From: Rickettsia typhi
GTDB lineage: Bacteria; Pseudomonadota; Alphaproteobacteria; Rickettsiales; UBA1997
DNA: 6,412 bases
Direction: 5' to 3'
NCBI GenBank assembly: GCA_945861125.1
Contig: CAMASZ010000072.1
Location: 1 to 6,412 of the forward strand
Part shown: positions 1-3,211 of the stretch, in pieces
Layout of the letters: every line of letters begins with the position of its first letter
How positions within the stretch are numbered: position 1 is the first letter of the stretch
Translations under genes and position numbers: made by a program
The notes under the pieces: generated by a model
What the model was told of the DNA's origin: nothing
Seen by the model: the letters and a program-made list of their open reading frames with translations, nothing else
Databases searched by the model: none

Positions 1-698
1 GATTTACATTAAATAATCCATTATTAATTATAACTGGTGCTTTAGTTGGAGCGAGTGGAGCAATTTTAAGCTATATAATGTGCAAGGCTATGAATCGCTC
101 TATCATAAATGTTATGTTCTCTGGCTTCGAAGATAATAATGAAAAATCATTAGCAACAGAAAATGAATCAAGATTTATTAAACAGGGCAATGCTGAAGAT
201 GCAGCTCAAATAATAAAATCTTCATCATCAGTAATAATAGTTCCTGGTTATGGAATGGCTGTTTCTTCGGCTCAACATGCTGTTTACGAAATGACAAAAC
301 TATTGGAACAATCTGGTATAGAAGTTAAATTTGCTATTCATCCAGTTGCAGGAAGAATGCCAGGACATATGAATGTACTACTTGCAGAAGCAAATGTAAA
401 TTATGAGAAAGTTTTTGAGTTAGATGAAATTAACTCTGATTTTAAAAATACTGATATAGCTTTTGTTATAGGTGCAAATGATATAACAAATCCAGCTGCC
501 AAAACCGACAAAACTAGTCCAATATATGGTATGCCAATATTAGATGTTTCATGTGCTAAAACAGTATTTTTTGTCAAAAGGTCTATGGCATCAGGATATG
601 CTGGAATTGAAAATGAGTTATTTTATAATGATAACACAATAATGCTTTTTGGTGACGCTAAGAAAGTTGTCGAAGAAATTATTAAAAATCTAAATTAA
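1..698 (+). CDS. pntB: NAD(P) transhydrogenase subunit beta, C-terminal part (5' end outside window)
   Basis: This is the end of the beta subunit of the membrane transhydrogenase, which couples proton entry to hydride transfer from NADH to NADP+ and so supplies NADPH. The reading frame is open to the left edge (first whole codon at base 3), so the methionine at 78 is internal and not the start. The visible part begins with the last transmembrane helix ([16 protein letters not shown]) and the segment CKAMNRS. The cytoplasmic NADP(H)-binding domain III follows. Its family signatures are PGYGMAV (nucleotide-binding loop), [33 protein letters not shown], and [10 protein letters not shown] near the end, finishing in MLFGDAKK. 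All are close to E. coli PntB as recalled, and no key motif is missing. The gene ends 12 bp before efp, which suggests cotranscription. pntA would be expected upstream, outside the window. Confidence 0.96.
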   Translation, partial: FTLNNPLLIITGALVGASGAILSYIMCKAMNRSIINVMFSGFEDNNEKSLATENESRFIKQGNAEDAAQIIKSSSSVIIVPGYGMAVSSAQHAVYEMTKLLEQSGIEVKFAIHPVAGRMPGHMNVLLAEANVNYEKVFELDEINSDFKNTDIAFVIGANDITNPAAKTDKTSPIYGMPILDVSCAKTVFFVKRSMASGYAGIENELFYNDNTIMLFGDAKKVVEEIIKNLN

Positions 699-710
699 AA
701 ATACTTTTTT

Positions 711-1274
711 ATGAAAACTAATGCAAACTCAATAAGAATAGGCAATGTGATTGAATTTCAAAGTCAGTTATGGAAGGTTTTAAAACGTGATCATGTTAAA
801 CCTGGAAAAGGCGGGGCCTATATTCAAGTTGAAATGAAAAACATTCAAACCGGCAATAAAACCAATACCAGATTTAGTTCAAGTGAAGATGTTGATATTG
901 CTTACGTGGAACAAAAAAATTTTCAATTTCAATATTTTGATCGCGAAAATTTAATTGCTATGGATATGGAAAGTTTTGAAACATTTGATTTTAATAAAGA
1001 TTTAGTTGGAGAAACTTTACCATTTTTACAAGAAGGCATGAATATTAGAGTGGAATATTGTAATGGAAAAGCAATCTCAATAAATTTACCTGAACAAGTA
1101 AATGCAATAGTTGCTCAAGCTGATGCGGTAGTTAAAGGACAAACCGCAGCAGCATCATACAAACCTGCAATTTTAGAAAATGGTATAAAAATAATGGTCC
1201 CCCCTTTTATTGAATCTGGCGAAGAAATAATAGTAAACACAATCGAACTTACTTACGTAAGTAGAGCAAAATAA
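711..1274 (+). CDS. efp: Elongation factor P
   Basis: EF-P binds the ribosome between the P and E sites and relieves stalling at consecutive prolines. The 187-residue length is normal for the family. The N-terminal KOW-like domain (about residues 4-62) carries the loop VKPGKGGAY with Lys33 at its tip. This is the position that is beta-lysylated in E. coli, so a lysine-type EF-P is indicated rather than the arginine (rhamnosylated) type. No modifying enzyme is visible here. Two OB-fold domains follow (about 65-128 and 130-185), ending in the conserved ASYKPAILENG, VPPFIESGE and TYVSRAK. The sequence resembles rickettsial EF-P as recalled. The start is the first ATG after pntB. No Shine-Dalgarno sequence is visible (the upstream bases are AT-rich, with a T run). 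Eight bases separate its stop from dapF. A possible local client is the proline-rich gene at 2821, though that protein has few long Pro runs. Confidence 0.97.
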   Translation: MKTNANSIRIGNVIEFQSQLWKVLKRDHVKPGKGGAYIQVEMKNIQTGNKTNTRFSSSEDVDIAYVEQKNFQFQYFDRENLIAMDMESFETFDFNKDLVGETLPFLQEGMNIRVEYCNGKAISINLPEQVNAIVAQADAVVKGQTAAASYKPAILENGIKIMVPPFIESGEEIIVNTIELTYVSRAK

Positions 1275-1282
1275 ATTAAAAT

Positions 1283-2062
1283 ATGATTTCTTTCTTAAAA
1301 ATGAACGCCGCAGGCAATGATTTCGTAATATTTGATGCTAGAAAAAATAATATCTCTCTAACTTCAGAAAATATCAAAAAAATATCTAATCGAAAGAATA
1401 TCGGTTGTGATCAATTAATAATAATTAAAGATGATCAAAATAAATCTGATTGCTTCATGGAAATATATAATTGCGACGGAAGTCAGTCTAGCTCTTGTGG
1501 CAACGCAACTAGATGTGTCGCTAGCATTCTATTCTCGAGTAGTTTGAATCAAATTATAAAAATAAGAACTAACTCAGGAATAGTAGAGTGCAAGAAAAAT
1601 GATCAACTAATTTCGGTAAATATGGGCAAACCATTTTACTCAAACAAAAATTTTGTTTTTAATAATTATAATTTTTTTTGCATTGATATTGGCAATCCTC
1701 ATGCAGTTTGTTTTCTAAAAGATAGCATAGACAATGATTCATTCTATAATATTGGACCAAAAGTTGAAAATAATAGCTACTTTCCTTACAAAACCAATGT
1801 CGAATTTGCAAAAATTATTAATAATGAATTAATTGAAGTAAGAGTTTGGGAAAGAGGAGCGGGAGAAACTCTAGCATGCGGATCTGGAGCTTGCGCAGTT
1901 GCCTATGTAGCAATTACTCAAGGTTATATTAATAGTAATAAAGTCACTACAAAATTCAAAGGTGGTGAAATACACCTAGAATTAATTGATAACTTTATCT
2001 TAATGACGGGCGGATATCAAAAAATTTTTGAAGGAATAATAGATGAGAAATTCCTTAATTAA
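1283..2062 (+). CDS. dapF: Diaminopimelate epimerase
   Basis: DapF interconverts LL- and meso-diaminopimelate without a cofactor. This gives the peptidoglycan cross-linking residue and the precursor of lysine. The 259 residues form the usual two-domain pseudo-symmetric protein, slightly shorter than the roughly 275 of E. coli. The N-terminal signature MNAAGNDFVIFDAR is intact, followed by IGCDQL. The first catalytic cysteine is Cys72 in NCDGSQSSSCGNATRC. The second is Cys199 in ERGAGETLACGSGACA. The substrate-binding segments GNPHAVCF and NVEFA are also present. The protein is unusually rich in Cys, Asn and Lys, which fits an AT-rich genome. A run of eight T at 1672-1679 encodes Asn-Phe-Phe and is a possible slippage site, but the frame is intact. 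No Shine-Dalgarno sequence is seen before the ATG. The last 20 bases overlap the start of ccmH in another frame. The presence of dapF argues that the organism makes, or recently made, DAP-containing peptidoglycan. Confidence 0.97.
   Translation: MISFLKMNAAGNDFVIFDARKNNISLTSENIKKISNRKNIGCDQLIIIKDDQNKSDCFMEIYNCDGSQSSSCGNATRCVASILFSSSLNQIIKIRTNSGIVECKKNDQLISVNMGKPFYSNKNFVFNNYNFFCIDIGNPHAVCFLKDSIDNDSFYNIGPKVENNSYFPYKTNVEFAKIINNELIEVRVWERGAGETLACGSGACAVAYVAITQGYINSNKVTTKFKGGEIHLELIDNFILMTGGYQKIFEGIIDEKFLN
2031..2035 (+). promoter_or_regulatory. Shine-Dalgarno site for ccmH inside dapF
   Basis: AAGGA lies 7 bases before the ATG at 2043, which is ideal spacing. It supports the ccmH start that overlaps the dapF end. 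It is the only convincing Shine-Dalgarno sequence before any gene start visible in this window. It is located within dapF codons near the C terminus, so ribosomes finishing dapF would pass over it, and translational coupling is plausible. Confidence 0.7.
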
Positions 2063-2462
2063 ATTTTTGACCTTATTTTTTATCTTTTTTTTAAATTCTA
2101 ACATATCCTTTCCCTTGAATCCTGAATCAAGACTGGAAGATGAAAAGCTCGAACAAAGAGCATCAAAACTATTTTTAGAAATTCGCTGCATTGTTTGTAA
2201 TGGTCAGGTAATAGAAAATTCGAATAGTAAATTTGCTTATGATTTAAGAGAGTATGTAAGAAGTAAAATAAAAGAAGGAAAAAATGATGAAGAAATAAAA
2301 GCAGAATTAATTTCAAAATTTGGAGAGGAAATTCTAATTACACCCTCCAACAAATCTAAAAATATTTTATTTTTATCTCCACTTATATTTGCTATTTTCT
2401 TAGCAATTTATTTTTTTGATAAAATTTTGTCCCTTAAAAAATTGTCTGAAATAAAAAAATAA
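2043..2462 (+). CDS. ccmH: Cytochrome c-type biogenesis protein CcmH (short, single-domain form)
   Basis: CcmH is a membrane-anchored thioredoxin-like reductant of system I cytochrome c maturation. It helps keep the CXXCH cysteines of apocytochrome c reduced for heme attachment on the periplasmic side. The 139-residue protein has an N-terminal hydrophobic signal segment (about residues 5-23) and then the family signature IRCIVCNGQ with redox cysteines Cys49 and Cys52. The usual Gln after the second Cys is Asn here. The three-helix domain follows, with DLREYVRSKIKEGKNDEEI and the typical KFGEEILITPS. A C-terminal membrane helix (about 107-125) and a short Lys-rich tail complete it. This is the short form, without the TPR/CcmI-like extension of E. 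coli CcmH (about 350 residues). The start is fixed by the AAGGA site and overlaps dapF by 20 bp. An 8-T run at 2085-2092 lies in the signal-sequence codons. No other ccm genes are in view. Confidence 0.93.
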   Translation: MRNSLIKFLTLFFIFFLNSNISFPLNPESRLEDEKLEQRASKLFLEIRCIVCNGQVIENSNSKFAYDLREYVRSKIKEGKNDEEIKAELISKFGEEILITPSNKSKNILFLSPLIFAIFLAIYFFDKILSLKKLSEIKK

Positions 2463-2820
2463 ATCTTTTTAAATTATACTATTTCGAATATATAAATATT
2501 AAATTAAGATCAACCTATTTCCAAGTTAAAATAATACCATTTCCATTATAAAATGATAAATTAAGAGAAATATTTTTGTTATAATTTCATTTAAAGATGG
2601 GATTTGATATAACATGATAATCAAAATTAAAGACTCTATAACAAAATGAAACATTAAAAATAATATAATTGATTAATTTTCTATTAAAATAGATGATCTG
2701 TCTAGTTTTTAAATTTCTAAAAACAGTTTTAATTCACTTATATTCAAGCACCTACAATTCTGCATTTTGTACTTTTTATAATTCAAACTTGAATATGTAT
2801 AACTAATTTTATTTATAAAT
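2463..2820. other. AT-rich intergenic region, no gene recognised
   Basis: These 358 bases contain no credible open reading frame and no tRNA, rRNA or other RNA gene that I recognise. Three small structures can be seen. The first is TCTATT-AA-AATAGA at 2680-2693, a perfect 6-bp inverted repeat. The second is a 7-bp stem GTTTTTA/TAAAAAC at 2705-2711 and 2718-2724 with a six-base loop, followed shortly by four T. It resembles a very weak terminator with only one G:C pair. The third is ATTCAA-AC-TTGAAT at 2781-2794, near the next gene. At this base composition, short AT inverted repeats are expected by chance. The region must nevertheless contain the end of the pntB-ccmH transcript and the promoter of the gene at 2821. 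Confidence 0.6.
2777..2803 (+). promoter_or_regulatory. Candidate promoter / operator-like palindrome before the proline-rich gene
   Basis: A perfect TATAAT hexamer lies at 2777-2782, 38 bases before the ATG, but no good -35 element lies 16-18 bp upstream of it. A second -10-like TATAAC lies at 2798-2803. Between them is the palindrome ATTCAA-AC-TTGAAT (2781-2794), in a position where a repressor could cover either -10 element. In DNA this AT-rich such matches are frequent, so this is a weak assignment. No Shine-Dalgarno sequence precedes the ATG at 2821. Confidence 0.25.
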
Positions 2821-3165
2821 ATGAAAAACTTTATTAAAATTACTACCTTAACGATTATAACAACAATAATTTCATCTTCGGTACTTGCCCAACCAGCTCC
2901 AAACGAACAAAAACCAAATTTAAGACCACAACCTCCAATTCAAGCAGGCAATCCAAATTCACAACAACCACAGCCTCCTAAGCAACCTAATAATCCACAA
3001 GCTAGACCTGGAGAAAGCGCTAGACCACAGCAACCTCAAAAACCACAACCTCCAATTCAAGCAGGCAATCCAAATTCACAACAACCACAGCCTCCTAAGC
3101 AACCTAATAATCCACAAGCTAGACCTGGAACTGGGGAAAATACTAGACCACAACAACAAAGATAG
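2821..3165 (+). CDS. Secreted proline/glutamine-rich repeat protein, unknown family
   Basis: I do not recognise the family. The 114-residue product begins with a clear Sec signal peptide: Lys2 and Lys6, a Thr/Ile-rich hydrophobic stretch, and an SSSVLA-Q cleavage site after residue 23. The mature 91 residues contain 26 Pro and 22 Gln, plus many Asn, Arg, Lys and Gly. They contain no aromatic residues and no Cys, Met or Val, so the chain should be extended or disordered. Two copies of a 29-residue unit (36-64 and 75-103) begin PQPPIQAGNPNSQQPQPP and are identical in protein and DNA. A divergent spacer (ESARPQQPQK) follows the first copy and a related tail (TGENTRPQQQR) the second. PQQPQK at the junction fits the loose SH3-ligand pattern PxxPxK. 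The coding reality is supported by the signal peptide, the in-frame repeat and the strong amino acid bias. No membrane anchor, sorting motif or lipobox is seen. A periplasmic, surface or secreted linker-like role is possible but unproven. Confidence 0.8.
   Translation: MKNFIKITTLTIITTIISSSVLAQPAPNEQKPNLRPQPPIQAGNPNSQQPQPPKQPNNPQARPGESARPQQPQKPQPPIQAGNPNSQQPQPPKQPNNPQARPGTGENTRPQQQR
2925..3129 (+). repeat. Exact 88-bp direct repeat, 117-bp period, inside the proline-rich gene
   Basis: Bases 2925-3012 and 3042-3129 are identical over all 88 positions, including every synonymous site. The offset is 117 bp, exactly 39 codons. The sequences after each copy are related but differ by a 6-bp length change and substitutions (GESARPQQ against GTGENTRPQQ). 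This suggests that a unit of about 117 bp was duplicated in tandem and that the core was kept identical by recent duplication or gene conversion. Copy number is likely to vary between strains without breaking the frame. Confidence 0.95.
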
Positions 3166-3175
3166 TTGAAAATAA

Positions 3176-3207
3176 TTTTAACCGATCTCAAAAGAGATCG
3201 GTTAAAA
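3176..3207. terminator. 14-bp hairpin between convergent genes
   Basis: TTTTAACCGATCTC (3176-3189), loop AAAA, and GAGATCGGTTAAAA (3194-3207) pair perfectly over 14 bp. The ten inner pairs contain five G:C. The hairpin begins 10 bases after the stop of the proline-rich gene and 4 bases after the stop of the - strand ankyrin gene. Read on the - strand it is followed directly by TTATTTT, a fair U-rich tail. Read on the + strand it is followed by AATTCT, so the intrinsic-terminator form is poor in that direction. It most likely terminates the - strand gene and may also block or stabilise the + strand transcript. Confidence 0.7.
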
Positions 3208-3211
3208 AATT

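Noticed and set aside
78..80. ATG as the start of the first gene
   Set aside because: The frame continues upstream with recognisable PntB transmembrane sequence to the window edge, so this Met is internal.
1250..1263. 14-bp perfect palindrome TACTTACGTAAGTA at the end of efp
   Set aside because: It encodes the conserved LTYVSRAK end of EF-P and has no loop or T tract. It is most likely a coding coincidence, not an operator or terminator.
2000..2191. Open frame of 63 codons on the - strand across the dapF/ccmH junction
   Set aside because: It lies opposite two well-supported genes and its product shows no motif. It is a chance frame.
2098..2316. Open frame of 72 codons on the - strand inside ccmH
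   Set aside because: It is antisense to the conserved CcmH cysteine domain. Its Leu/Phe-rich product is what antisense of Lys/Glu-rich codons gives.
2453..2475. A/T runs at the end of ccmH as an intrinsic terminator
   Set aside because: The possible stem is only A:T pairs with no G:C. It cannot be told apart from background in this composition.
2925..3129. CRISPR-like array reading of the direct repeats
   Set aside because: There are only two copies, of 88 bp, in frame inside a signal-peptide-bearing coding sequence, and the 29-bp spacer is coding and related to the flank.
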